Of a DNA stretch of 64,000 bases, positions 37,475 to 45,579 are shown piece by piece. The notes under the pieces are model-generated. The model saw only the letters and a program-made list of their open reading frames with translations, ran no database searches and was not told the origin of the DNA. This DNA is from a virus, in IMG/VR virus record IMGVR_UViG_3300049846_002551, positions 29,937 through 93,936 of that record; one strand, written 5' to 3'. Position 1 is the first letter of the stretch, and each line of letters begins with the position of its first letter. Made by a program: the position numbers and the translations under genes.

Positions 37475-38365
37475 ATGAGTACAGGTTATCGTAGACCTAA
37501 AGGCAAGAATGCTTTTGAGCAGTATGCCTCTGCTAGTCGTGAAGCACACCCACTTGAAGTGGATTATCGTAGTCTTAAAATTGGGGATAGCGTTAGACTG
37601 CGCTTTCTTGATTTAACTGAAGATTCAACTGTCGCGTTAGAAGCGCGAGAAGTTAAAATTCTCAATCCACAGAATCAAAGCTTTATGAATATCAAAGTAG
37701 AGATTCCATTGGGCGAGGATGGTAAGCCTCTTCCGGAAGTTAAAGAATTGGTGGACCACAATCAAACACCCGTTTTGGCTGGAAAATCTGTACGCATTTA
37801 CCGATGTCCAGTTTGGGTTTATCACATTGTCAAAGAAAAAGAGATTATTGACGTGGATGGTTTGCGCTATCTTGAATTCACACAAGGATTGCGCGACTCG
37901 TTAGAGGAATTGAGATCATTCCAAAACGGTGTCGGTGAATTCAATGAAGAAACAGGTCGACCTGACTATGATGTGGATTTGCGAATCATTAAAGGTGAAG
38001 GTTCTATCAGTAAGAACTATGTGTTTGATGTCGTTTATCTGGATGCCAAAACAAAAAAGCCTCACGAGAATTTTGGTGTTGAAGCGGAAGAAGTGTTGGA
38101 AGAAGTTATGGGTGAGATTGATAGTGCATGGGATGAGGTGCAAGACGCAATTCATACACGGACTACACTTGATGCGCTTACTAAAAGAGTCGCGCCACCA
38201 AAATCGAACGATAAGCAATCCGTTTCGTCTAGGCCATCGGCTGGACGTAGTTCACGTCACGCAGTTGAAGAGGAAGAGGAGCGAAAAGGTTCATCGGAAG
38301 ATGAAGAGGACCCGCCAAGTGGTGAGCCAACTCGTCCTTCTCGTCGTTACGGACGCCGAAACTAG
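37475..38365 (+). CDS. Probable single-stranded DNA-binding protein
   Basis: The 296 residues begin MSTGYRRPKGKNAFEQYAS, followed by a beta-rich core (SVRLRFLDLTEDSTVALEA; KSVRIYRCPVWVYHIV) that could be an OB-fold, and end in a long acidic tract (VEEEEERKGSSEDEEDPP) plus a short basic tip. Acidic tails that recruit partners are typical of phage SSBs such as gp32. It has a good GGAG site six to ten bases before ATG 37475 and sits directly before recA, with a strong hairpin between. Identification is by layout, acidic tail and position, not by firm domain match. Confidence 0.55.
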   Translation: MSTGYRRPKGKNAFEQYASASREAHPLEVDYRSLKIGDSVRLRFLDLTEDSTVALEAREVKILNPQNQSFMNIKVEIPLGEDGKPLPEVKELVDHNQTPVLAGKSVRIYRCPVWVYHIVKEKEIIDVDGLRYLEFTQGLRDSLEELRSFQNGVGEFNEETGRPDYDVDLRIIKGEGSISKNYVFDVVYLDAKTKKPHENFGVEAEEVLEEVMGEIDSAWDEVQDAIHTRTTLDALTKRVAPPKSNDKQSVSSRPSAGRSSRHAVEEEEERKGSSEDEEDPPSGEPTRPSRRYGRRN

Positions 38366-38375
38366 CCTGTTCTTC

Positions 38376-38407
38376 AGTGGGGAAGGTGATGTATCTACTT
38401 CCCCACT
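38376..38407 (+). terminator. Strong hairpin between SSB-like and recA genes
   Basis: AGTGGGGAAG (38376-38385) pairs perfectly over ten bases with CTTCCCCACT (38398-38407), loop of twelve. The T-run (GGTTTTTATG) comes only after six further bases and runs into the recA start at 38420. It is probably an attenuator or a processing/stability hairpin that sets the SSB to RecA ratio, since the stem also lies next to the recA ribosome site. Confidence 0.65.
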
Positions 38408-38419
38408 TACGAGGTTTTT

Positions 38420-39553
38420 ATGCGTACTAATTCAGGAATTTCAAAAGCGTTTGATGCTTTGCAGAAAGCAGGTTTTGATGTTGACAATCGTGCGACAGGT
38501 GAAACTCCTCCTGTTATTCCTTTAGCATTTGATTACTTTAACGAGATGACGGTTTGTGGTGGCATTCCACGTCGACGTTACACTCAAATTTACGGGGAAC
38601 CACACCAAGGAAAAACGCTGTTAGCTATGCATATCGTTGCTATGGCGCAGAAGCAAGAACCAGATAGGCTTTGTGTTTACTTAGATACAGAGAACACGTT
38701 TGACAGAAGCTGGGCGGAAGCAAACGGAGTCGATTTCAATAAACTCTACTTGATTCAAGGGAATACTGCTGAGAAAGTTTTAAAAGATGCAGTTGAAGTT
38801 ATGAAAACCGGGGTGGTCGGTTTAGTTGTGATTGACACTATCGGACAAATGATTGAATCGAAAGGCAAGACTGCATCTTGGGAAGATTCGAAAGAGTTAC
38901 AGAGAAATGATGGTGGCACACGCCAAATTGGTGCTTTTCAAAAACTAGTTACACGTTTTTGTAGAACAGCTTCTGACTACATGATGGAACATAATATTGC
39001 AGTTGTTGGCGTAAATCAAACGTATACTCAAATTGGGGTGTTGTACGGTGATCCGTTAACTACTCCTGGTGGAAAATCGTGGAAATTCAATATCACAATG
39101 GATATTCATGTTCGACGTGTGGATTATCTTCGTGACACAAAGGACAGTCCAATTGTAGGGCTAAAAATGGCTGTGAACATCTTGAAAAACAAATTGGGTG
39201 GTCCCGCCAAAACCGATGACCACACGCATCTCTTATTTTATTTTGGGGAAGATGGAATTGATCGTGCAGTTACATATGGTTTAATTGATCGGGGTATTCG
39301 AGTGGGCTTGATTACGAATGTTCCGGGCAACGCTTGGTATGAATGGAACGAGAAAGGCCAGCGCATTCGGAAATGGCAAGGTAGAGCGCGAGTGATAGGG
39401 GAGTTGCTTTCTGATGCCGAGTTGCGTGATCAACTAAAAAAGTCAGTAGAAGAAAAGGAGAAAAGCAGTAGTGGACGGGCCGATTCTGGAATATCATCAA
39501 CGTCTACTAGAAAGTCCAAAAAGTCTGCGTTATTTGAAGAATCGGAGGATTAG
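38420..39553 (+). CDS. recA: RecA/UvsX-like recombinase
   Basis: A 377-residue RecA-family ATPase. Walker A is GEPHQGKT (about 60-67), Walker B GLVVIDTI, and the L2 region is VVGVNQTYTQIGVLYGDPLTTPGG, with the start of the filament-forming core at GGIPRRRYTQIYG. It would coat ssDNA and drive strand exchange for recombination-dependent replication and repair. The C-terminal tail is highly charged (VEEKEKSSSGRAD). The Toprim primase gene starts inside its 3' end, overlapping 83 bases in another frame, so the two are translated together. Confidence 0.85.
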   Translation: MRTNSGISKAFDALQKAGFDVDNRATGETPPVIPLAFDYFNEMTVCGGIPRRRYTQIYGEPHQGKTLLAMHIVAMAQKQEPDRLCVYLDTENTFDRSWAEANGVDFNKLYLIQGNTAEKVLKDAVEVMKTGVVGLVVIDTIGQMIESKGKTASWEDSKELQRNDGGTRQIGAFQKLVTRFCRTASDYMMEHNIAVVGVNQTYTQIGVLYGDPLTTPGGKSWKFNITMDIHVRRVDYLRDTKDSPIVGLKMAVNILKNKLGGPAKTDDHTHLLFYFGEDGIDRAVTYGLIDRGIRVGLITNVPGNAWYEWNEKGQRIRKWQGRARVIGELLSDAELRDQLKKSVEEKEKSSSGRADSGISSTSTRKSKKSALFEESED

Positions 39554-40100
39554 TTTATCAGCGGCGAGAGTTTTTGGGTTAGGATATTTTGACGCAACAG
39601 AGGCTAGTCCGTTTTATGATAGGTTGATGATTCCTATTCATGACGCTTATGGAGAACTTGTTTCTTTTCAAGGTAGGGCACTATTTAATTATGAACACAG
39701 TGGTGCGCCAAAATATTATCATGCACCTTTTGAAAAGAGTACGGTTCTTTATGGGCTATGGGAAAATGCTTCATGGATGGTGGAAGAGTCCTACGCTGTT
39801 ATTGTCGAGGGACCATTAGACGTGATTGCCTTATGGGACGCAGGAGTTCCTGCAATCGCAACAATGGGAACTTCATTTTCTCAGGCTCAAGCGTATTTGT
39901 TTAGGCGTTACACGAAGAAAGCGGTGTTGTGGTTGGATGCAGATGTCGCAGGTGAAAAAGCACGAGAGGTTATTCGTAGAAGTCTTTCACCATTAGGCGT
40001 AGTGATCTCTGAAGTTTCGAAATACAGAGTTTACAAAGATGCAAGTGACGCATGGCAGAAAGCAGGACACGATGGGATCAAGAGAGAACTAAATGGATAA
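39471..40100 (+). CDS. Stand-alone primase catalytic (Toprim) domain
   Basis: The 209-residue protein equals the DnaG catalytic core: FYDRLMIPIHDAYGELVSFQGRA is the TOPRIM_N signature, VIVEGPLDVIALWDAGVPAIATMG is the Toprim EGxxD part, and AVLWLDADVAGEKA is the DxD metal site. No zinc domain is present; that is encoded at 29342, about 10 kb away. I used GTG 39471, preceded by GGAG, since the domain needs the full N-terminus. It overlaps recA by 83 bases. The last residues overlap the next start. Confidence 0.82.
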   Translation: MDGPILEYHQRLLESPKSLRYLKNRRISLSAARVFGLGYFDATEASPFYDRLMIPIHDAYGELVSFQGRALFNYEHSGAPKYYHAPFEKSTVLYGLWENASWMVEESYAVIVEGPLDVIALWDAGVPAIATMGTSFSQAQAYLFRRYTKKAVLWLDADVAGEKAREVIRRSLSPLGVVISEVSKYRVYKDASDAWQKAGHDGIKRELNG

Positions 40101-40503
40101 AACGATGAAAGATTCGGAATCTTATTGTGCAACTATTTACACAAAATACACGAGTATTCTACGGATTGTGGTTTCCATACAAGAATATGTTTTGCGAAAT
40201 TTTTCAGCAACAGGTTTGGTTACAGATTTTCCTGTAGTGGCATTTGATAGTTCAAGTACTCGACGTAAGAATGCTTGCGAAGTCTGTACATTTATAAAAC
40301 CACAGTTGATTATTGGACCTGAAGCTGAAGTAGACGACGCGATACAAATGTATGTGCGTTTGCTGGTTGAAGAGTACTGTTATAGGTATCGCTCCATTAC
40401 TAACATCCAGTTGGATGTAAGGGAGTTCGACATTAAAAATGATAAATGGCGCGATTACCTTAAAGGAATGATTCTTGGTTCAATATCAGGTATGGCACTT
40501 TAA
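40093..40503 (+). CDS. Hypothetical protein
   Basis: The 136-residue product starts at ATG 40093 inside the primase gene's end and stops at the first base of the next gene. It contains CATIYTKYTSILRIVVSIQ and a CEVCTFIKPQ pair of Cys, with a C-terminal region LDVREFDIKNDKWRDYLKG. No known fold is apparent. Tight overlaps on both sides support coding. It may work with the adjoining Rad50/Mre11-type genes. Confidence 0.55.
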   Translation: MDKTMKDSESYCATIYTKYTSILRIVVSIQEYVLRNFSATGLVTDFPVVAFDSSSTRRKNACEVCTFIKPQLIIGPEAEVDDAIQMYVRLLVEEYCYRYRSITNIQLDVREFDIKNDKWRDYLKGMILGSISGMAL

Positions 40504-41537
40504 TGAAAACACTTGCTAAAGTAGAACTAAAAAATTATCGCTCACATGAATATAGTGTGATTGAGTTTGGAATGTTGACTTCTATCATTGGAGAGAATGA
40601 TGCTGGGAAGAGCAACGTGTATAGAGCTATTAATATGGTGCTCCTTAATCTTCCGTTTTCAGAAGCACAGTTACGTTATGGAACGAAAGAAGGTTCGGTA
40701 AAGATTACGTTTAGCGATGGAAGCACAATTATTCGAATGCGGAAGGGTTCTAAACAATCGTGCCAGTTATTTGATACAGTTAAAACAACCACCTATGAGA
40801 CTATTAAGGATATCACTTCCATTGTTCAAGATTTTACAGGTTTCAAGCAAGTAATACTTGACAAGAATTCTAGACCGGAATCTATTCAATTAATTCCTCT
40901 GAATTCGCCGCAATCTTATTTAGTAGATGGTACGTCCACCGATGGAGTACTTCGGCGTGTTAATCGATTGATGTCTGGTGCAGGTATTGAAACTGCTCGA
41001 ATCTCATTGGAGAAAGAGTTACGAGTTTTAGAAAAATCTAACGCGAGTTTAGAGACGGAATTAGAAAAGCAACAAGCCATTGTGGATTACCTTTCTCGTG
41101 ATGAGTGGGAAGAGTTTGATGAATGTTTGAAATCCACTAACGAACGCTTACTCCAATTGGATAATTATGAAGAAGTTGTGGCTGTGATTACGGAGTTTGA
41201 ACCTTTTTTGAAACAAATTGACCATCTAGTTACGGCGCGAGATGTTTTTGCAGATAGTTTAAATGAAGTATACGCTTTAAAGGAAAAAATTGAAAAGCTT
41301 GAAGTAGTTACAAATTTGAATTCGTTGTTATTTAACGCGCAGAAAGTGATAGCTGAGAACTTAGGGTTGTTAGATAAGGAATACGAGCAAGACGACGAGT
41401 TGAAAAAACGATTGCAAGAAGTGCAGGACAAAATTAATAAAGCGACGGCAGAGCATTTAGCTCAAGTCGCTGAGGAAGAGCGCATTAAAGCGTTACAGGA
41501 TAAGAAAATTTGTCCAGAGTGTAAGAGGCCACTATGA
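40503..41537 (+). CDS. SbcC/Rad50 N-terminal half, ending at a zinc hook
   Basis: A 344-residue protein with Walker A GENDAGKS (30-37) and the start of the SbcC/Rad50 ATPase fold (VELKNYRSHEYSVIEFG), then long coiled coil (VLEKSNASLETELEKQQAI to EYEQDDELKKRLQEVQDK). It ends KICPECKRPL, so the CxxC zinc hook (C337, C340) is the C-terminus. The descending coiled coil and the Walker B half are missing; they appear in the gene at 42746. Rad50-type proteins tether DNA ends with the Mre11 nuclease, whose homologue is the next gene. Confidence 0.8.
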   Translation: MKTLAKVELKNYRSHEYSVIEFGMLTSIIGENDAGKSNVYRAINMVLLNLPFSEAQLRYGTKEGSVKITFSDGSTIIRMRKGSKQSCQLFDTVKTTTYETIKDITSIVQDFTGFKQVILDKNSRPESIQLIPLNSPQSYLVDGTSTDGVLRRVNRLMSGAGIETARISLEKELRVLEKSNASLETELEKQQAIVDYLSRDEWEEFDECLKSTNERLLQLDNYEEVVAVITEFEPFLKQIDHLVTARDVFADSLNEVYALKEKIEKLEVVTNLNSLLFNAQKVIAENLGLLDKEYEQDDELKKRLQEVQDKINKATAEHLAQVAEEERIKALQDKKICPECKRPL

Positions 41538-42484
41538 GTAAGTTGTCAATTGTTTCTTTTACAGACCCCCATATTCGGATGACAACTCCGCAAGCCAGAT
41601 GTGACACAAACTGGTTGGAGCAATGTTTAGGACAAGTAGAAGCTGTATTCAATTTTGCGAATCAAAAGCGCGCAAGGGCCGTCGTTTGTTCTGGAGATGT
41701 GGGGGATTCTCCGGCTTGGAGTGACTTAGCGATTGTTGGTCTGTATAAAATTTTAGAGCAATACAAACATATTCCATTTATTACGACGGTGGGACAGCAT
41801 GATGTACGGGGTCATCAGATCGCTGATTGGAGGCAGTCGTCTATTGGTTTATTGTCGCTGTTAAGTAATCTAGTAACCGTTTTAATTGGAGGGCAATCGA
41901 TTATTTTAGATAGAAAGCTGGAGATTTTTGGTTTCGGATTCAATGAACCAGAAACGTTAGCTTTTCTAGACGGCAAGTTTCCTTTTGATGTTAATAGCAA
42001 ATATTTTCGAATGGCTTTAGTACATGCTCAAGTGGGACCATCAGAATCGATGGGTTGGCAAGGAATTGAAAACCAAAAATTACAGGGATGTCAAGTAGCA
42101 AGCTTTGGGGATATTCATTGCGGGTTTGAACCTTATGAATTTCCTTCTGGAACAGTTGCTTATTCAACTGGGAGTCTAGTGCGGAGCAGTTTAACCGACA
42201 TGGGGCGAACTCCGATGTGTGCGGTAATTGAGATTCTTGAAAATCAAGAGTTCACGTTGGACTTCCATGAAATTCCGGATGGTGATGATAGTGTTGTGTT
42301 CTACAATAACGCTGTGGTAGATTCAAGTGTAGATACCGCGATTGAGTTTAAAAACATGGTGCAAAAAGCGCGAGAGCATCAAGACGAAACTCCTATTAAA
42401 CGACTACAGCGTGTTGGAGTTGACAATGGATTCACTCAAAAGCAAATTGATTTAGCCATTAATAAATTGGAGGATGTGGACTGA
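41534..42484 (+). CDS. SbcD/Mre11-like nuclease
   Basis: The 316 residues match the SbcD/Mre11 calcineurin-like phosphoesterase fold: FTDPHIR for motif I, VVCSGDVGDSP for motif II, TTVGQHDVRG for motif III, and LVHAQVG and FGDIHCG for the last two. Motif III usually reads GNHD and the last GHxH; here GQHD and GDIH replace conserved metal ligands, so activity may be altered. The capping domain is the short polar C-terminus. ATGA overlaps with the neighbours place it between the two Rad50-like halves, as in sbcD/sbcC operons. Confidence 0.8.
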   Translation: MSKLSIVSFTDPHIRMTTPQARCDTNWLEQCLGQVEAVFNFANQKRARAVVCSGDVGDSPAWSDLAIVGLYKILEQYKHIPFITTVGQHDVRGHQIADWRQSSIGLLSLLSNLVTVLIGGQSIILDRKLEIFGFGFNEPETLAFLDGKFPFDVNSKYFRMALVHAQVGPSESMGWQGIENQKLQGCQVASFGDIHCGFEPYEFPSGTVAYSTGSLVRSSLTDMGRTPMCAVIEILENQEFTLDFHEIPDGDDSVVFYNNAVVDSSVDTAIEFKNMVQKAREHQDETPIKRLQRVGVDNGFTQKQIDLAINKLEDVD

Positions 42485-42777
42485 TGGATTTGAATGAATT
42501 GAAAGCAGAATATCGGAAACTAGAGGTAAATGCAAGAGATGTATCTCTAGCCATCGGTCAGCATGAAGCAAAATTAGATCATGCGTTAGAATCTTTAAAG
42601 TCGGCTATTCCAGATTTAGATATTTCTGATCCTAGGGCAATTAATTTTGACAAGTTGATGAAGGACACCATTAAAGAGCAAAATAAATTGTCAAGTCAAC
42701 TGGAATCGGAACTTGAAGTTTTAAGGGAGCGCATCGAAAAAGCCAATGATGGACTACAAAAGCTTATCGGAAATTAG
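42484..42777 (+). CDS. Coiled-coil accessory protein of the SbcCD-like complex
   Basis: This 97-residue protein is nearly all heptad-like helix (LNELKAEYRKLEVNARDV; EQNKLSSQLESELEVLRER). It sits between the SbcD-like nuclease and the Rad50 C-terminal half, overlapping the latter by 32 bases. A plausible role is part of the returning coiled-coil arm of the split Rad50, but this is inference from composition and position. No ATPase motif is present. Confidence 0.6.
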   Translation: MDLNELKAEYRKLEVNARDVSLAIGQHEAKLDHALESLKSAIPDLDISDPRAINFDKLMKDTIKEQNKLSSQLESELEVLRERIEKANDGLQKLIGN

Positions 42778-43408
42778 TCATACGTTGTATGGCGAATTAA
42801 TCGCCCATGCGCGAATTAAGAGTAGCGAAACTTCTCGATTAAAAACGATAGAGTCTGTTGTTAATACGAATCGCACCGACATCGAAGATTACAAAGCGTC
42901 GATTAACCTATGTCGCGTTTGTATTCAAGAACAGGCGGCCTCGAAAGAGCACATAGAAAACATTATCACTACACTTCTTAATGGAGTAATGAGCGGTGTG
43001 CATACGCAGTACGCTTTTGCTGGGGATATTCCTTATTACGAATACAAATTAGAAGAAGTTATTGATGCGGTTGGAGCCGTGGTTGGATTAAAGCCAACAG
43101 TGTATAAAAACGGGGTTGCAGATGATCCGGATAGTTTTGGTGGGGGAGTACAAAACCTGATCAAGTTTGGGTCCAATCTTATTCATGTTCTATTAAATCC
43201 AACTATTTCTCCGGTGGTGATTCTCGATGAACCAATGACCAATCTCTCCCCAAAAGCTTGGAAATTCGTGGTGAGGTTTTTGGTGGATTTGCAAAAGGAT
43301 TTAGGTATTCAAGTGGTTGCCATAACCCATTCAGGGGCGCAGTTTCCGGATACTTGGATGGTTTGGCGTGAGGGCCAAACTTCCTATGTTAGGTATTTGG
43401 AAGAATAA
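42746..43408 (+). CDS. SbcC/Rad50 C-terminal half (signature and Walker B)
   Basis: The 220 residues begin with coiled coil (ISHTLYGELIAHARIKSSET), then an ABC-type signature region DSFGGGVQNLIKFG, Walker B PVVILDEPMTNLSP with D-loop-type continuation and a final VVAITHS switch histidine. This is the C-lobe of the SbcC/Rad50 ATPase, the partner of the N-lobe at 40503. Only two to three heptads of coil are left, so the arm is far shorter than in cellular Rad50. It ends the recombination operon; a non-coding gap with a probable promoter follows. Confidence 0.8.
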   Translation: MMDYKSLSEISHTLYGELIAHARIKSSETSRLKTIESVVNTNRTDIEDYKASINLCRVCIQEQAASKEHIENIITTLLNGVMSGVHTQYAFAGDIPYYEYKLEEVIDAVGAVVGLKPTVYKNGVADDPDSFGGGVQNLIKFGSNLIHVLLNPTISPVVILDEPMTNLSPKAWKFVVRFLVDLQKDLGIQVVAITHSGAQFPDTWMVWREGQTSYVRYLEE

Positions 43409-43420
43409 ACTGTTTGATTT

Positions 43421-43470
43421 TTTAAAGTTGGCCCAGTCTAGTGTAAAATACGGGTAGGAATTAGAAATCT
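43421..43470 (+). promoter_or_regulatory. Putative promoter and ribosome site
   Basis: TTAAAG near 43421 and TAAAAT (43444-43449) are separated by about 17 bases. Next, GGTAGGAA at 43453-43460 gives a Shine-Dalgarno for ATG 43471. It lies in the only gap between the recombination operon and the packaging region. Confidence 0.4.
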
Positions 43471-44133
43471 ATGCCAAATGCTGTAGCACGACTTGAGTGG
43501 CCTAGCGGCGTCTCGACTTTCGAAGCTTTGATTGCGATTGCCGGACGGGTAGAGCAACAATTAAACGGAAACGGGGACCCTGTTTATATAGGGTACGCGC
43601 CGAAAGCGGATTCTAGAACTGATGCGGATGGGTGGATTATCGAGTATCGAATTTACGATGCGTCGAATAAACTTTTGACTATTCATAGAAAAGCCGGATT
43701 CTCATGGAATTCTCGGACAGCGGTTATGGCACTGGTTCATTTGAAGGATATTGCTCCGGCAAATGCTCACGTTAGTATGGCTGGTAATGCAAGGGCTGTT
43801 CAATATGAACGCGGAGCCGGACTTGGGTCTTTAGTTTTGAATCAAATCGGAACTATCGCTTATAAGAAAGTCAAGGTTGCACGATTTTCTGCGGCATCTC
43901 AGATCAAACTTTTGCAAGGACGTTGTTTACCAAGTTCGCTGATTCGCGCCTACATGGGAGTTAATCAACTTTCTATGTCGGCAACTGTTAGTGATGCGGG
44001 GACAGTTCAATTAGGTGTCGGTGTGCTTGGTCAAATGGATGTACAGTCGACTGTTCGTTCTGGATCATACAAAGGTGGATTCGGTGTTGGAAGGATGGTA
44101 ATTTCGGCTACTGCTAACGGCATCCAGGTTTAA
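43471..44133 (+). CDS. Hypothetical beta-rich protein
   Basis: The 220-residue protein is Ala/Gly/Val-rich with alternating strands (AVQYERGAGLGSLVLNQIG; VSDAGTVQLGVGVLGQMDV) and ends in VISATANGIQV. It could be a minor virion or internal protein; nothing specific supports this. It is monocistronic, with a leader that has a recognisable Shine-Dalgarno and a new promoter-like element before the next gene. Confidence 0.55.
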   Translation: MPNAVARLEWPSGVSTFEALIAIAGRVEQQLNGNGDPVYIGYAPKADSRTDADGWIIEYRIYDASNKLLTIHRKAGFSWNSRTAVMALVHLKDIAPANAHVSMAGNARAVQYERGAGLGSLVLNQIGTIAYKKVKVARFSAASQIKLLQGRCLPSSLIRAYMGVNQLSMSATVSDAGTVQLGVGVLGQMDVQSTVRSGSYKGGFGVGRMVISATANGIQV

Positions 44134-44145
44134 AATTCCATACGG

Positions 44146-44157
44146 TAGTATTACCTT
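44146..44157 (+). promoter_or_regulatory. Extended -10 promoter giving a leaderless start
   Basis: CCATACGGTAGTATT puts TAGTAT at 44146-44151, six bases before ATG 44158. The same CCATACGGTA block appears, reverse-complemented, before the minus-strand gene at 61709. No -35 is evident. Confidence 0.5.
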
Positions 44158-44685
44158 ATGGCAAGTTCGAAAGCAACACCAAAGAAACGTCGGGTGTCAT
44201 TTAAAGGCGCACGGCAAAAGGGTACACGAGCAGAAACTGAGTTTGTTGAAATTATGCGTTCACTTGGGATTCCAAGTCAACGAGTTTTAGCCTCTGGTTC
44301 TTTTGTGGGAGCGAAAGCTGACGTAAAAGTGGGGGTGCGATTAAACCGAGATAACACATATCCGGCTCCAGATGAAAGTGCTTCTATTATGCGGGTCGAA
44401 GTCAAGAACCAGGCTACGAATCCAGAGGTGCCGTTTTCGGTTATAAACGCTATACCGACTCAAGGAATGGTGTTTGCACCTACACCAAAAGATGCGCCTG
44501 CATTGTATTGGAAATATCTAAATCAAGACGCTGTTAGCAAAGCTGTCATACTGCGTCGAGCGAAAGTTCCATCTAATGCCGTGGCAAGTAAAGATTGGAA
44601 TCAAGTATTCATGGTAGCGATGGGTTTAGATGATTTTGCGAAGTTGTTTAAAAAAGCTTACGGACATGAACTAGGTAGTGAATGA
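44158..44685 (+). CDS. Hjc-like Holliday junction resolvase or PD-(D/E)XK nuclease
   Basis: The 175-residue protein has the arrangement of archaeal Hjc-type resolvases: basic N-terminus (PKKRRVSFKGARQKGTRAE), Glu in TRAETEFVEIM, Asp in ASGSFVGAKADVKV, and the E-x-K core MRVEVKNQ. It would cut branched DNA, helping to resolve recombination intermediates before packaging. Assignment is by motif order, so another nuclease of the same fold is possible. The end overlaps the zinc-ribbon gene by four bases. Confidence 0.7.
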   Translation: MASSKATPKKRRVSFKGARQKGTRAETEFVEIMRSLGIPSQRVLASGSFVGAKADVKVGVRLNRDNTYPAPDESASIMRVEVKNQATNPEVPFSVINAIPTQGMVFAPTPKDAPALYWKYLNQDAVSKAVILRRAKVPSNAVASKDWNQVFMVAMGLDDFAKLFKKAYGHELGSE

Positions 44686-44948
44686 AAGTAAAGAATCGGG
44701 CTTTAATTTTTGGACGCTTTGCTCCTGAAAAGAGGAAGTTCTTTTTAGATTTGCATCAACAAATTTTAGGTGCGAATATCCGTCGAGTGTCAATCCAAAA
44801 CACCCCAGGATTTAGGTTTAATGTATTAATCTGCGCGATTTGCAAGGAGTTCTATTGGTTGACAGACGTATATTCGAATCTAGATTACTGCCCGCGATGT
44901 GCCTCTAACGTTGCTACATTAAGGAGAATTAATGCTAACTGCGTCTGA
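44682..44948 (+). CDS. Small zinc-ribbon protein
   Basis: An 88-residue protein with ICAICKEFYWL and YCPRCASNV, two CxxC pairs spaced by 21 residues as in zinc ribbons. The N-terminal half is basic. It is likely nucleic-acid or protein binding. Its 3' end overlaps the start of the next gene by 17 bases, tying it to the packaging genes. Confidence 0.6.
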   Translation: MKVKNRALIFGRFAPEKRKFFLDLHQQILGANIRRVSIQNTPGFRFNVLICAICKEFYWLTDVYSNLDYCPRCASNVATLRRINANCV

Positions 44949-45579
44949 AATCAGAGAATTGCGCGAGAAGTATGTGGCATCTTTAGACCAAGAAAACGCT
45001 CCGGCTATTGCTACATTCTGTCAAGATAACGGTTATACCGATGATGCGGATATCAAAAAAGTTTTGCGCTTGGCTAAAAAAGAAAATTGGGAAGCGCATC
45101 GAGTTAAACGTCGTGCTAAGTTGGCTCTTGCGCTGGAAAAACGCGAAGATAAGCTTATAGCCAAACTTGCTGATGATATGATGCAGGTTAGAGAAGGCTT
45201 TATCAAGGATCAAATCAATGAAGTCAATGATTTGCTTCCGAAAATGATTGAAGAGCTTAGAGCGAGAATGGAGACAGGGTTTTTTGACGATAAGGCTTTG
45301 ATACAAGGCATTAAATTGATGATGGAATCTCGAAGTTCCTTAATGGCTTTAATCGATAAACAATACGGTTCCGATGCTAACGCTAATGTGGCGCAACAGG
45401 GCAATCTGTTTGATTTTTTAAACCGATTGGCTTTTCTAAGTCGACTGGTTGAAGTGAATGACGGAAAAATTTCATCGGTTACATTGGACCCTTCAAACTA
45501 CAAACATTTGAGTGAGCAGGATGACAAAGAACGCACCGCTCTTACGGAATTAGATTCGGAGGTGCTCAATGAGAAATGA
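44932..45579 (+). CDS. Probable small terminase subunit
   Basis: The 215 residues are mostly helical with a central coiled coil (LEKREDKLIAKLADDMMQVR, EVNDLLPKMIEELRARM), and its end overlaps the large terminase start by 11 bases. Small terminases have an N-terminal DNA-binding part and a helical oligomer core and are nearly always next to terL. The N-terminal segment SEIRELREKYVASLDQENAPAI and TDDADIKKVLRLAKKENW could be that DNA-binding helix pair. No specific domain match is visible, so the call rests on position and composition. Confidence 0.6.
   Translation: MLTASEIRELREKYVASLDQENAPAIATFCQDNGYTDDADIKKVLRLAKKENWEAHRVKRRAKLALALEKREDKLIAKLADDMMQVREGFIKDQINEVNDLLPKMIEELRARMETGFFDDKALIQGIKLMMESRSSLMALIDKQYGSDANANVAQQGNLFDFLNRLAFLSRLVEVNDGKISSVTLDPSNYKHLSEQDDKERTALTELDSEVLNEK

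Noticed and set aside
37929-38525. 198-codon open frame overlapping the SSB-like gene
   Set aside because: It is a shadow of the acidic SSB-like frame, with improbable composition, and crosses a strong hairpin into recA.
40503-43408. Rad50 split as a simple frameshift mutation
   Set aside because: A complete nuclease gene and a coiled-coil gene lie between the halves, so a single-base error cannot explain it.
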